64,000 bases of DNA from Craterostigma plantagineum (taxonomy: Eukaryota; Streptophyta; Magnoliopsida; Lamiales; Linderniaceae), in assembly GCA_027422505.1 (NCBI GenBank), contig JAPQWV010000330.1:558001-622000 (forward strand), in the 5' to 3' direction. A program made the position numbers and the translations under genes. The first letter of the stretch is position 1. Each line of letters starts with the position of its first letter. Below, one piece after another: positions 10,453 through 21,601 of this stretch. Below the pieces are notes generated by a model, which was not told the origin of the DNA, made no database searches, and saw nothing but the letters and a program-made list of their open reading frames with translations.

Positions 10453-10941
10453 TGTTGAAGTGACAGCGGACCCGGTCGAATAATATTGCGGCTAATATTT
10501 GGGTAATTAAAGATAAAATGTGGATACTGAGATTTAACGTGGAAAACCCCCAAACAAATCGGGGTAAAAACCACGGGCAAGGAAGAAGAATCCACTATAG
10601 AGGAATAATATAGGAGTTACAACCTCTCAATCTATAAAGGAGAAAACCCTCAACCTCTCTCTTTATAGTCGGAGAAAAATACCGACAAACTCTCTATTAT
10701 TTTTTTCTCTCTAACTCTCACTTAATTTATTCTCTCTGTGGGTTTTTGGGATGATCTATGTTGCTCCCTCCCGTTACCTATTTATAGCAGAAATCTCAAG
10801 GAGGAGGACAAAAATTATCACGTCACCCTTAGCTCATTTGGTGTAAACAAAAGAAAACAAAATGTAGACCCACGGCACACCTTTGAAAACATTGCTACGT
10901 TTTGTTCTTTTATTGACCTTTCAAATCCACTATTCTTGACA
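10453..10941 (-). repeat. Copia 5' LTR (right copy)
   Basis: 489 bp, TG...CA ends, near-identical to the left copy. It should contain the element's promoter. Confidence 0.95.
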
Positions 10942-10946
10942 CTTAT

Positions 10947-11318
10947 GTATCATAATATATATTTATTCCTTTACCAGCCTTATTATAATATATTTCAGAA
11001 AATATACAACAAACGGTCCGACCCCGCAATCTATAAATTATAATAGTAATCAAAATCATACACCAGATTATATGAGTTATTATTATCCAAAAAAACCAAG
11101 AAGGATAATCACGGTCTGACTTTTAGACTTGAAGGTGAGTGAAAAGGAGATTGGGCCTTGGGTAACTATAAGAACTATTTGGCCCATATTGAAGCCCATA
11201 TTGAAGCCCAATATCCAACAAAGGATTTTAGTGAAACATGACAGCATTAACTTCGCATCTTCGTACTCACTGTGTGGACTGTGAGAACTGAGAAGAGGTT
11301 CTCTAAAACCCTAGCGCC
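10947..11318 (+). promoter_or_regulatory. Promoter region of the SG1-like gene with tandem TGGGC elements
   Basis: At 11148-11215 the sequence carries several GCCCA/TGGGC cores (ttgggccttggg, ggcccatattgaagcccatattgaagcccaat). CCCATATTGAAG is tandemly repeated. Such site II elements are known TCP-binding motifs enriched in promoters of plastid, mitochondrial and ribosomal protein genes. The leader ends in aaaaccctagcg before the ATG. Confidence 0.7.
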
Positions 11319-12383
11319 ATGAACGGCTTAAGCACAGCTGTTAAATCAAACGGCTATCATCTGCCGCTCGTTTCGTCGCTGAATCCTCACCGTTCATCTT
11401 TCTGTAAACCCATCCCCTTCAGAAGCATCTCCTCCCCAAGTCTGCGAGTCAAATCTTCTCGCCGCAGTCCAAAGCCGGCAAATCATGTAGAAGAGCCAAA
11501 ATTACTCCAAATACAGAAGAAATTCGCCGCCGGCGGTTGGGAATTTCCGATTTTGCCTCCTCTGAGGACGGCCGCGGTCGCCGCCGTCGCTGCAGCTGCA
11601 CTCTTCCTTTCGAGATTTTACATTCAGGCGAAGCCCTCCATCGCCGCTACGGTTCCGCCGGCTCCAATTGTCGAAGCATCCGATAAAGATCCAGTCTTGA
11701 ACGTAGAGAAAGAGAAATCGCTCGATGAGCTCTTGGCTTCGAACCCGCGCGACATTGAAGGTCTCAAGAATTTGGTGGAAATCAAGATAAAGAGCAAGAA
11801 GATACCTGAAGCGATTGAGATTCTAGATAAGCTGATGGAACTCGACCCAGATGAAATCGAATGGCCCATGTTGAAATCCCATTTGCACGCTTACAGCGGA
11901 GATTTTCAATTAGCCAAGAATGGGTTCAACGAACTGATTCGTAAAGACCCTCTTCGCGTCGAGGCCTACCATGGGCTTCTGACCGTAGCATCCAACGAGG
12001 AATCGAATGGAGAGTTGGGCGAAATCGAGGAAAGAGTCATCAAGGCCACAGAATTGTGCGAGGAGGAGAAGAAAGCAGACGATTTGAGGGATTTTAAGCT
12101 GCTGACCGCGCAGATTAAGGTCATTAAGAGCGAGTACGACGATGCCTTGAAGGTTTATGAGGAGTTGGTGAGTCAAGAGCCAAGGGACTATAGACCATAC
12201 TTATGCCAGGGGATTGTCTATACTTTGCTGAGGAAGAATCGTGACGCAGAAAAGAGTTTTGAGAAGTATAAGACATTGGTGCCTAAGGATCACCCTTATG
12301 CTGGTTATTTTGATGACAATATGATAGCTACTAAGCTTTTTGCGCAGAAGATGGAAAATGAGAGAGCTGTGGCGAAGAGTTAG
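11319..12383 (+). CDS. SG1: SLOW GREEN 1-like chloroplast TPR protein
   Basis: Intronless, 354 residues. Residues 1-55 are rich in Ser/Arg/Pro with few acids, as expected for a plastid transit peptide. A hydrophobic Ala/Val stretch at about 84-105 could be a membrane anchor. From about 130 the protein is helical with tetratricopeptide repeats, e.g. IPEAIEILDKLMELDPDEIEW, DFQLAKNGFNELIRKDPLRVEAYHGL and YDDALKVYEELVSQEPRDYRPYLCQGIVY. This architecture matches Arabidopsis SLOW GREEN 1, a chloroplast-envelope or membrane TPR protein needed for early chloroplast development, possibly acting in protein assembly. The start is the first ATG after an aaccctagc leader. A recent copia insertion lies about 380 bp upstream. 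Confidence 0.88.
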   Translation: MNGLSTAVKSNGYHLPLVSSLNPHRSSFCKPIPFRSISSPSLRVKSSRRSPKPANHVEEPKLLQIQKKFAAGGWEFPILPPLRTAAVAAVAAAALFLSRFYIQAKPSIAATVPPAPIVEASDKDPVLNVEKEKSLDELLASNPRDIEGLKNLVEIKIKSKKIPEAIEILDKLMELDPDEIEWPMLKSHLHAYSGDFQLAKNGFNELIRKDPLRVEAYHGLLTVASNEESNGELGEIEERVIKATELCEEEKKADDLRDFKLLTAQIKVIKSEYDDALKVYEELVSQEPRDYRPYLCQGIVYTLLRKNRDAEKSFEKYKTLVPKDHPYAGYFDDNMIATKLFAQKMENERAVAKS

Positions 12384-14888
12384 GTGACGACAGTTTGTTG
12401 GTGAAGACAAATTGTGTGTGTTCTTGGGTTTCATGGTCGTTCGTTCATATGGTGATCTTTGGCATTATTCTTGATGTTTTTTTTCTAGACAAAATGTGTT
12501 CATGGCCAGCCATGAATGGCATGGTTTGCAGACAGATTGGTTGAATTCAGTAGAAAGAGTGCAGCAAAAATAGTTTATAGTTTTTTTCAGCGTCAATTAG
12601 TCCTTTTTGAATTGCTTCTCTGATCTAATGGGCTTAGGGCAGGCTCAATTATGTCGAATACGAAAGGGGACTCTGTGTAATAACTGATACCAACTCTACG
12701 GTTCAAAAACAGAAGCGAAAAAGGTTAAAAAGGTTCATCGCAAAAGTCAACAAAGACGTTGAAATATTGGACACCGCGTCGATGGAGGATACAAATGGTT
12801 GTTTTCTATTGCCTTATTTTAGTTGGATAGGTGATAAAGGCTACCGCCTAGCGATAGTATTTTTCACCATGATACTCTGTAATATGACAAAACAGATATG
12901 TTTAAGCGACTATACGGAGATCTTGCACGAATCTAATAATGTCAGTGTGCGTATTAACCTTTTTCATAATGTTAAAAGATGAAAGACGACCAGAAGAAGC
13001 ATAACTTGGAGAAAACGATAACATGCATCGATTCGATACGTAAAGAAATCCAATTCAACGCACTGCTCTAAGATGACACATTTCTTGTCAAACATGACCC
13101 AACCGCATAATACATCCAAATTACATAAATATTTTACTGAAAATAGATAAAAATAAAATTTTGACAAGCATGGACTTCCCGATATCCTCCGAGTAATTAA
13201 TACGACAATTAATCTTCAGAATATATTAAATATATACGAGTACGTAAGTCTAAATAATATATATATATATATATAGCCGCGGGAATGAGTTAGAGTTTCC
13301 CAATATTCACGTGATTATCGTTAATATCCACCGTAAAGCAAAGCGTCCTCGTGTAATAAATTATTATGTCCCTTACTTTATTCTGCCCGTTACTCGTCCA
13401 GCTAATATTCTCTAAATATGTAAAAATAACAATTGTCACTAGTGTAACTAGCAATAATTAAAGGCGTATATTAATAGCAAAGCCTGACCTATATACTTCC
13501 TCATTTATGAATCTCGCGCATAATGTTTTAGATTGAATCAGGAGTATTATGCTATTGGATTCCTCCAAACTACAATTAAAAGCTGTTGGGATGATGTTTT
13601 ACCCACGAAATATAAAATAAAATAAAAACCATCGAGCTCCTATCGAGACCGTCCACGTGTATAAGCGGGACCCACAGCTGTAAGTCTCTTTGTCTTCCCT
13701 CTCGCGTCAACTTGTGAGTTCAAATTCGCTCTCACTGCCGTCATTAATGCTCGCATGCTTCCTTTCCTTGTTTCGACTCTCTCTTCTCTCTCTCTTTCTC
13801 TGTCTCTAACACACTCACACAGTTGTGCTGTGGTTTTAAGGTTTCTAGGCGTAGGTGCTCTCAGCTGAGGATAAGGTTGGGTTCGAGGCAAGGCAACAAT
13901 GGACTTCGAGGACTTGTCTTGTCGTGCTTTTTTCCGATAATTGCGATCCTGTCATTGGAAAAATAAAGCACTTTCTTTTTGGTTTGACAAAAGAGTAATA
14001 TAATATTCTGCTTTCCATTTCATTTTTTTCTTTCCAAAGGAAGAGTCTTTTTACTATTTGTTATGCTTCTACGGGTTTCTTTTGAAAATTTGAACGGGGA
14101 AATACAGAGGCCTCGACATAGGAGTGAGTATCTATTCTAACACGTCGAAAAAATTCTGCTTTTCTTTGTTTCTATTATGAAGATAGATAGATCTTTCTTT
14201 GGGAGTAGATGACTGAGATGTATTTCTTTGGTGTGGTTGGTGTGAAAGCTGTTTTTCTTATTTTTCACGACAAAGACCAAAGAAATTGCTCAAGTATTGT
14301 AATGATTTGGTCAGTTAAGTGGTCGATATTCATGGTTTGTTTTTCCTCCTCATTTGCTTGCTCTTCACCATTCCTTCTATTTACATATCCACTTGACCCG
14401 TTTCTTTATCTTTAGTTTCTTTCCATTTTTTCCTGACGTCACTGAGAAATTTCATCAGCTTGACAAGTCGTTTAACATTTCTTGCTTTCGTGAACGTGAC
14501 GTAGCCTAATTGAGATCAAGTTTCTAATAAGTAGCCCTTCTCATGCCTTAATAAAGCAAAATTTTTGGCCAGTTTCTTTGAAATGCTCTTCTCTGCAGTG
14601 TAAATGGCGTTGTGTTGTCCCTTTTTTTGGTTTTTCTTTCTAATGATATTTTAGTTTAGCTTGAGCAGACATCAATTGTTTGTTTGAATTTTGAATCAGC
14701 TTTTCAGAAGGTACAGAAATCAGAAGCTAGATCAAGATTGTCTTCTGATTTCTATGGGAGCAATTCCAATGATATGGTTTGTATTCTTTGTTACTGTTCT
14801 TTGCCATTGGGAAAGCATTCTTCATATCATTAGATGTTTTCTCTTCTTAGGAGGCTCTTCTAATTTGATAGTTGTGCCTAATTAGTTC
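12384..14888. other. Long intergenic region, probably with 5' UTR of the TRM-like gene
   Basis: About 2.5 kb. It holds a short (TA)n run near 13256-13276 and a CT-rich tract at 13770-13805 that looks like a plant 5' UTR. From about 13900 to 14888 it is T-rich and intron-like. I could not place a coding upstream exon. The short frame at 13899 (MDFEDLSCRAFFR) stops after 13 codons and may be an upstream ORF in the leader. Confidence 0.5.
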
Positions 14889-17526
14889 ATGCATCTGCCT
14901 GGGCAGAACTCTTCGAAGCAAGACGATGGCTTGCCAATGAAGACGTTACTTGCTAAAGAAATGTCAAAGGAATTCGAAACAAAGAGACGTTCGCCAAGCG
15001 TTATTGCACGGTTAATGGGCCTTGAAGTGTTACCATCCCCTAAGAATGTTCATAGGCAGCAAAAGAGAACTGCTCAGAGCCATCCATGCGATGGCCTATC
15101 GACTCGAGGGAACTCAATGGACGAACACGAATTTAAGGATGTTTATGAAGATCTTGAATCAGCTCATATTTCCAGTCGACGCTGCTCTTTAAAACAGCCA
15201 AACGACACCTTGGATTTTCTCGGTTCCAATACGAACTTGTTGGCAAATGTTCTTTATCGACAAGATTCCATGTTTTTGAAGTCTTTGCATGAACCTCGAG
15301 CGGATCGTAAGGGTTCAATTGGCAGAAAGATAGCTGTTTTGAAGCCCTTAAATTCCGACAACGTTGAAGCTCAACCCAAATCGCATGGATCGACAAGAGA
15401 TACCTCATGTCGACGCAATTTCTTTGCTTCTCAAATGAGATATGAAGATGGTCTTCCTCAAGAACCATACGATCGCCGCAGTGTTCATGTTTCTGGGAAG
15501 TCACCGAAAGTTCTCTTACATGATAAGAACGAGGAAAGTATTCTTCCTACAAGGATTGTTGTCCTGAAACCAAACATTGGGAAGTTGCAGCATAGCGGTG
15601 GTAAGTCTAGTTCATCGTCATTTCACTCCCATATTTGCCCCCACAGATTGGCAACCTTACAAAGAAGGAATAACCCGTGTAATAAAATGGGATCCTCGAT
15701 GCCAATGTCTGAACAAACCAGGGAATTAGCACGGGTAATTGCAAGGAAAATGAGGGATCGCTCTTACGACATGGCAGATGCGAATTCGTCAACTGCGTTC
15801 TTCGGATATGCAGGAGATGAGAGTTCATGCGAACCTTTTGAAACTGATTCCGAGAGTGAGTCAGAGGTGTTTCTATCTTCAAGAACATCCTTCGTTCGTA
15901 ATAACTTGTACAGAAACATTGAGACATCCACCGCTAAGGAGGCGAAGAGGAGACTAACTGAGAGGTGGAAGATTACTCGAAGGTATCAAGATTTGGAAGT
16001 TGGTAGTAATGGCAGCACTCTTGGCGAAATGCTTTCTTTACCCAATAGAGGCTCGAGGCCTAAATATCTGCACACTACTAGCAATGTCCATGGCAGAAAC
16101 AAGGTAAATGCTATATCTGATGGTCCTTTAGGCATTAGTAGTAGGGATGGCTGGAACAATGCAGCAATGAGAACATCGTGTAGGTCAAGATCACTTCCTC
16201 CTTTCAATGGAAGTAGTAGCAAAAGAAGAATGAGTCGTTATGATAAATCTGTTAGTTGCAGTAGGAGTAAATCGGTGAGAGGAAAAAAGAGCAACCAAGA
16301 AAGCTTTTTTTCTTCTAGAATTTCTGGTGACAGAGGAAAGAAGCCACTCTCCTGCTCTCGCATGTTTATAGATGGGAGTGAGTCTTCGTCAGAAGCGAGT
16401 TTCAACACTGAAACGACATCAAATACGAAAGATATACTTGAAGATCCTCCTGCTCTTCCAACGGATTTGAAAACTGTAACTTGTGAATCTCGTGTATATG
16501 ATGAAATGATGATGAATGGAGAGCCAAGAATCGCCACACTCTCTCCTCCAAAATACGCTGATTTGCTTACAGAGGATTCTGCTCGTCAGGTTTGTACTCA
16601 ATCTGATGGTAAAACGATGAGAAGGCTTGGGCTTGCTTTCGTCGGATTTTTTTGATTTCATTGCTTGAATATTTTGGCTTTTACAGGATATGCCAAAGGG
16701 CCAGCCTTCTGTAGCTGAGCCAGAATCTTCGCAAAGCTCTAAAGAGGGAGACCATCCTAGTCCAGTCTCAGTTCTTGAGGTCCCCTTTTCAGAATATGAC
16801 CCGTCGTCTGAAAGTTTCGAGAGAGTCAGTGCTGATCTTCAAGGTATGTAAATAACGTCTTTTAATCGATGGTGATGATGAAGATGATCCCATTTAGTGT
16901 TCTTCTCGTCGATCTTCGTTGCAGGGCTGAGAATGCAACTTCAGCTTCTCAAAATGGAGTCGGCCACAATCGGGGAAGAAGTCGAAGAGAAAATGTTTCC
17001 ACCACCTTCGCCGAATGTAAGCCATGCACACAAACTAGGAGCTGAAGAAGGCTGGGAATTTCTTTATGCTCTTGACGTGCTAATAGGCTCTGGCGTTGAA
17101 GATTCTGACTTCAATATGCTTAGGACAAAGTGGTTCTCCCATGATTCAGTTTTGGATCCCGGGTTGTTTGATATGCTCGAAAACAAGTACGGTGAAGAGG
17201 CCAATGGTTTGAGGCCCGAGAGAAGGTTGCTTTTCGACAGAATAAATTCGTTTCTGCTGGAGATTTTCCAAGAACGCGTCGATCTGCATTCATCGGCGAT
17301 GCGTAAATCTCCAGGAATGCCTTTGAGATCGAAGAACGTACGCGTTGGAGACGCCCTCGAAAGACTTATCAACCGAAAATCAACAAACGAGGAGATATCC
17401 GTTGCAGTTCTTGACCGGGAAATGCAATGGTTGGATCATCAGAAAGGAGAAATCGAAGCAGTAGTTAGTGAAATAGAGAATCTATTGATAGATGAACTGA
17501 TGACAGTAGATGTCATGTTTAACTAA
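14889..17526 (+). CDS. TRM/LONGIFOLIA-like protein (DUF3741 motif + DUF4378)
   Basis: Exons 14889-16589, 16687-16843 and 16925-17526, with GT-AG junctions, give 819 residues. Near the N-terminus SPSVIARLMGLEVLP (about 36-49) is the DUF3741 VARLMGL motif. The centre is Ser/Arg-rich and low in order, with IRMKM-like basic patches. The last ~160 residues, starting at GWEFLYALDVLIGSG (about 662), form a DUF4378 domain ending MQWLDHQKGEIEAVVSEIENLLIDELMTV. Known: TRM (TON1-recruiting motif) proteins and LONGIFOLIA relatives bind TON1/microtubules and control preprophase band and cell elongation. Which TRM this is cannot be told. The ATG at 14889 is the first in frame after a stop; an extra 5' exon is possible. 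Confidence 0.85.
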
Positions 17527-17636
17527 CTAGTGTAATAGTTTGGATTTGGTTTAAATATCCCAATGTGGCTCTGGCTCTGCTTATTGTTTCAATCTGCTGC
17601 GGAAAAATGTAAGGAGAATCTACTGCAATAAATATA

Positions 17637-17877
17637 CTCCCTTCGTTCCAAATCATTTTATACATTTACTATATCGAGCGTTCCGTATCCTTTTGTACAT
17701 TTTCTTATTTAGCAAAAATCTATCACAAACAATCAATATAATAATATTACATATTCTCAAAAGACATGTCAAAATATACACTTTTTTACTTTTTGATTGT
17801 ACTATATTATTAAAATATTCAGTTTCTTAAACCCGTGCAAAACCCCAAATGGCCAAAATTGTTTGGGACGGAGGTAG
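17637..17877. mobile_element. Stowaway-type (Tc1/mariner) MITE
   Basis: 241 bp with imperfect terminal inverted repeats CTCCCTTCGTTCC at the left and GGGACGGAGGTAG at the right, flanked by TA at 17635-17636 and 17878-17879. The CTCCCTCCGT core is the classic Stowaway end. AT-rich, no ORF. It lies in the 3' flank of the TRM-like gene. Confidence 0.85.
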
Positions 17878-18096
17878 TATCTTTTTCGGGTCCGAAGATC
17901 AAATCTTATATTTATAATAAAATAGTGGATTGCAATTAACCAACTAATATTAGAGTGAAGTTTCTTTTTTTTTTTTTATCTTAAATTCAAAATTAAATCT
18001 TCAAAATTTAGTACTTTACCTAGAATATAGGATTCTACAACTGTTAGCTCTAACAACTTGCCGTTATACGAGGAATCTTGAGATTTTTCCTTCTGT

Positions 18097-18105
18097 TATA
18101 AATAA
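18097..18105 (+). promoter_or_regulatory. TATA box of the small basic-protein gene
   Basis: TATAAATAA about 100 bp upstream of the ATG at 18198. Confidence 0.6.
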
Positions 18106-18197
18106 GGCAAGAGTTCCGTTCTAATCTAAATTCATTAACACGTCGTACGATCTCACGTAGGAAAGGAAACATATTCTCTTTCAGCTGAAGAAGCAGC

Positions 18198-18710
18198 ATG
18201 GCTAGCAAGAGAGGTTGTGAGGAAGACGAGGCTATCTTCAGAAAACGTTTCAAGATTGGTCCTTCCGTAGACATCTTGAAGCTAATGGAAGCTTCTGTTA
18301 CCGTTGTTGCCCTAAGACGCCCTCGTGAATTCGCAAAGCGAATAAAGGCCTTCTTCGGCCGTATTCCAACGCTGGATGATCACGATTTTATTGATGGCGA
18401 TGAAGAAGACGATAACCATGGTGATAGCAGAATCGTGCCTACGAAGAAGAAAGATTCAACAAGCACTGTCACGCAAGTCGAAGAATCTGCTGCTACTGCT
18501 ACGAAACGCAGAGCAACGATCGATGAAAAGGCGGCGCCGTCGAAGCTCAGTAGCTGTAAGAGAAACGTTCCCAAGAGGTTTGAGGAGGCTCGTAAAAGGC
18601 AGAGAAGAGTCGACGTCTCGAATCCTAATGACCCTCTTGAAGCGGCGCTTGATGCATCCTTCGGCCGTCGTTGTAAGAGACGATCATCTGCCCCATCAAG
18701 AATTTCTTGA
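18198..18710 (+). CDS. Small basic protein, family not recognised
   Basis: Single-exon frame of 170 residues, opening MASKRGCEEDEAIFRKRF. The first ~55 residues look ordered: ILKLMEASVTVVALRRPREFAKRIKAFFGRIP could form amphipathic helices. Then come an acidic patch (DGDEEDD), a Lys/Thr/Ser-rich linker and a strongly basic C-terminus (RFEEARKRQRRV and GRRCKRRSSAPSRIS) that could act as nuclear localisation signals. A TATA box stands at a fitting distance upstream, which supports it being a real gene. I do not recognise the family and assign no function. A lineage-specific gene is possible. Confidence 0.55.
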   Translation: MASKRGCEEDEAIFRKRFKIGPSVDILKLMEASVTVVALRRPREFAKRIKAFFGRIPTLDDHDFIDGDEEDDNHGDSRIVPTKKKDSTSTVTQVEESAATATKRRATIDEKAAPSKLSSCKRNVPKRFEEARKRQRRVDVSNPNDPLEAALDASFGRRCKRRSSAPSRIS

Positions 18711-18996
18711 TGCTTTGTTTTCGATAAACTTGCTTGGTAGATTTTCCATGCTTTTTTTTGTCTGTAATCTTCAAGAACCCATAGCTTTTGTCTCGTTAGG
18801 GTTGCGATCTACTGTAATTTGCTTGTGGGTTAATTCACTGGTTCTTGGGAATCTTGATTTTTAAATTCCCTTCCAAGAAAGTAGCAAACCCTTTTATGGT
18901 CGAACTCAAATTACTTGTAAATGTACAACCCTTTCGTTTTCATTATTTATTTCACACACAACAGAAGGCAAACATCGCAACTAATGGTAAGAAAAC

Positions 18997-20547
18997 TTAA
19001 GAAGCTGGTAAATCGAGCGGTCGTTGTACTCCCCACCATCCCACACAGTGCTGGAGAAAATGGTGCAGCTCATTGCTGGGCTGTTCTACGGTCCAAGAAT
19101 CGTAGTATTCGCTTGGATGAAACACACAGCTCTCACTCGCTAAAGGCATCAAACCCGACTGAGTCCCTTTGATGAACAGATCGCCTTCTGACCTAATGCA
19201 GCCACTGCATTCCTCGCCTTTGTCTGAAGCCTGCATTCAGTCCGTGATGTTATAGGAGAACTATCGAAATCAACCCAAGATAGTCTATGTAAGATTGTAT
19301 ATATATATCTTCAAAGATTGTACCTTTTCGGTGTAATACTTGAAGGCCACTTTCTTCTGCCCAGCTTCGTATATGTTGCACTGAGAGTATATCTGAAGAA
19401 GGTATGGGAATCACGGGATAGAATCAGAAATGGCAAACTGATAGATAGAAACGGGAAAATCGATTTTACTTCACCTGAGACTCCACGCTGGCACAGACAG
19501 CATAAATTCCCCAGTTTCTAGTGTAGTTATTGTACAAGTGTACTTTCCCGAACCTAACGCGTGGATGCCTCTGCCTCGTCCCATCGAAGAAACAATGGTG
19601 GATGGTTACACGGATGCATCTGTCCCCTGTGTTGGAAGGATCTGCTCCTATGAGCATGGTCTTGTCATGATTTGCAAAGTGGCATCTGCACAGGAAAAGC
19701 ATGGAAGTATTTCAAGAAAAAATTCTGACAGTCTGAATTTTGCTGTCTTAACTTAACAGTGTGATCGAATCGAATGGACCTCGAAATGGTGATATCTGTG
19801 CTCTCTCGAGTGATGTCTATGAGCCCATCGTCGTAATCGCTTAGGCTGCAACGATCTATCCAAATGTGCTTCGATTTTGGCTTGATCTGAATTCCATCAA
19901 CATCATGTCCTCTACCCCCTTCGAAGAGTAGATTGCAGATGATCACATGCTCGCACTCTTTTAACCTCAGCCCCTTTCCGGCGAGCTTAATTTTCTGACC
20001 ACGGCCGTCGATGGTCTTGTAAGAGGAGACGTTCAGATAGGATGAGAGCTGAATGGTGCCAGAAACTTCGAATATGATCCACAAAGGCTCCTTTTTGCGG
20101 CATCCATCACGCAGTGATCCTGGGCCATCGTCTATTGAATCGAAGAAGAAAGAGTATTCAAATGATTGTCTACGGAGAAAAAAAAAACCCTAAGCTACAT
20201 GGATCTTATGAACTCCCAAAAAAAAGAGGTCCATCCCAAAAAAACACAATTCGACGAAAAATCGGACCAAAGCAAGGATCTTTTTTCTTACCAGCCAGAG
20301 TGGTGACGCAATAGACGGCGCCGTGCAACCCACCGACGGCGAAGCGGCCAAATCCCTCAGCTTGTCCGGCGAGAGCCCTCAAGCTGGTATCCACGTGGCA
20401 GTACGGCAGGCGAAGTCCCATGTACGGATTTTCGATCTGGGTTGTGATTTTAGGAGGAGCTGAGGTTGTTTCAGTTTCTGGGCGTTGCTGTTGTGCTTGG
20501 TCGTGTCGGTGTTTTGGATACAAATTCCGACCGCTGCAATTACCCAT
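18997..20547 (-). CDS. Pectate lyase-like protein without signal peptide (PL1 family)
   Basis: Five exons on the minus strand: 20292-20547, 19780-20131, 19475-19685, 19324-19392 and 18997-19230; 373 residues, phases consistent. Family 1 pectate lyase beta-helix: DDGPGSLRDGCR, IIFEVSGTI, YKTIDGRG, IWIDRCSLSDYDDGLIDI (Ca-binding Asp cluster), then RCIRVTIHHCFFDGTRQRHPRVR with the catalytic Arg of the R-x-P-R-x-R type, HLYNNY and the closing SEGDLFIKG. Known reaction: beta-elimination of polygalacturonate. Odd: no secretion signal. It starts MGNCSGRN with Gly2 and Cys4, which would suit N-myristoylation and palmitoylation. This resembles the distinct plant subgroup annotated as probable pectate lyase 4-like. 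Confidence 0.9.
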
Positions 20548-21601
20548 TTGTGCTTTGTTGTCTCATTATTGATTGATTGCTACGTTGTCTTTGGTCAAAT
20601 TAGGTACATTTGTTAACGCGATGATTCGAGAGCATCCGATCCTTTACTTCCTTATTTTTTTTTTTATCTTACCATAATTTAATATTTCTTGGTTTGGTAA
20701 AGAAGATCAATCGTTACCCTGGTAATAAAAATTAAAACTTTCCCACAAAGCTCCACCACCGATTACTTCCATGAGAATCGCGACGAAGCTTTTCTCGACT
20801 TTAGTTTCAGAACCAATGCAAGTTCAAAGGCGTCTTCGAGCTTCTTTTTCAAGTTCTGAGTTTTCGCTTTCAGACGTTTTTCTACGTTCCTTGAACCAAT
20901 CCCTTTGACTATATATAGACGCACATTCACGCAAAGGGTATTTGTTTTGTGCGCAACATTCAGCTGTACAGACAGAAAAGAGGAATAACGATCTAATCAA
21001 TCCAAGAATGCAAGAACAAGAGTTGAAAGCCACTTGTCAGCAACCCACTGTTCTATTCTAACAGAGTTGCTTGAAACTTGGAGCACTCGAAAGTTTGGCC
21101 TTTTCCTTCATCTCTTTGGCTCTTCTTTCCTATCCCTATCTCTATGAATTTGCAGGGTTACGACGACTACTGCTGTACTCAAGAAAAAAATAAAATTAAT
21201 GGCTCACGTGGACCACTCCAATATTTCTAATAGTGTCAATATATGATCTTGATGGAATATACGATTAGTCGCTGTCATAATCATGTTAATTTTGTTTCCA
21301 TTCATGCTCTGTTCATCTGCTAGTTGTACTGTTAAATTTCCAGCAATCCCTCCTTTTTACCATTTTTGTGTTTCACTTTCTCTATTTTCAATCTCTGAAA
21401 GGCTTATGTGCGTTGTTGTTGCCTTCACTTCAAAGACAAACACGATACAGTGCAGTACATTACAAAGTATATCGATTTTATTACCGAATTGATGATAAAG
21501 GCCAAATTTTTACGCTCTGAGGGGAACCTTTTTCATTTTCTTTCTCACCAACGACCTGGGAATCAGGCATTAAAGAAAACACAATAAAGTCTTTTCTTGA
21601 A
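20548..21601. other. Intergenic region
   Basis: About 1 kb between two minus-strand genes: promoter of the pectate lyase-like gene on the left, 3' flank of MAKR on the right. A TATATATAG run is at about 20910. No convincing gene was seen. Confidence 0.5.

Larger units (their letters stand above)
5800..10941 (-). mobile_element. Full-length Ty1-copia LTR retrotransposon
   Basis: Complete element of about 5.14 kb, coding on the minus strand. LTRs at 5800-6287 and 10453-10941 begin TGTTGAAG and end CTTGACA; they differ only by a few single-base run-length differences. The 5-bp duplication CTTAT flanks it at 5795-5799 and 10942-10946. A primer-binding site and a polypurine tract sit just inside the LTRs. 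Domain order on the minus strand is GAG, zinc knuckle, protease, integrase, reverse transcriptase, RNase H, which defines Ty1-copia. Near-identical LTRs mean a recent insertion. The coding region is interrupted by three single-base frameshifts. Confidence 0.97.

Noticed and set aside
14691..14885. Possible extra N-terminal exon of the TRM-like gene
   Set aside because: Hydrophobic, T-rich frame without family similarity; it reads through what looks like an intron.
20824..21033. 69-codon minus-strand frame with a possible signal peptide
   Set aside because: Isolated, with no supporting promoter or splice context; not enough to call a gene.
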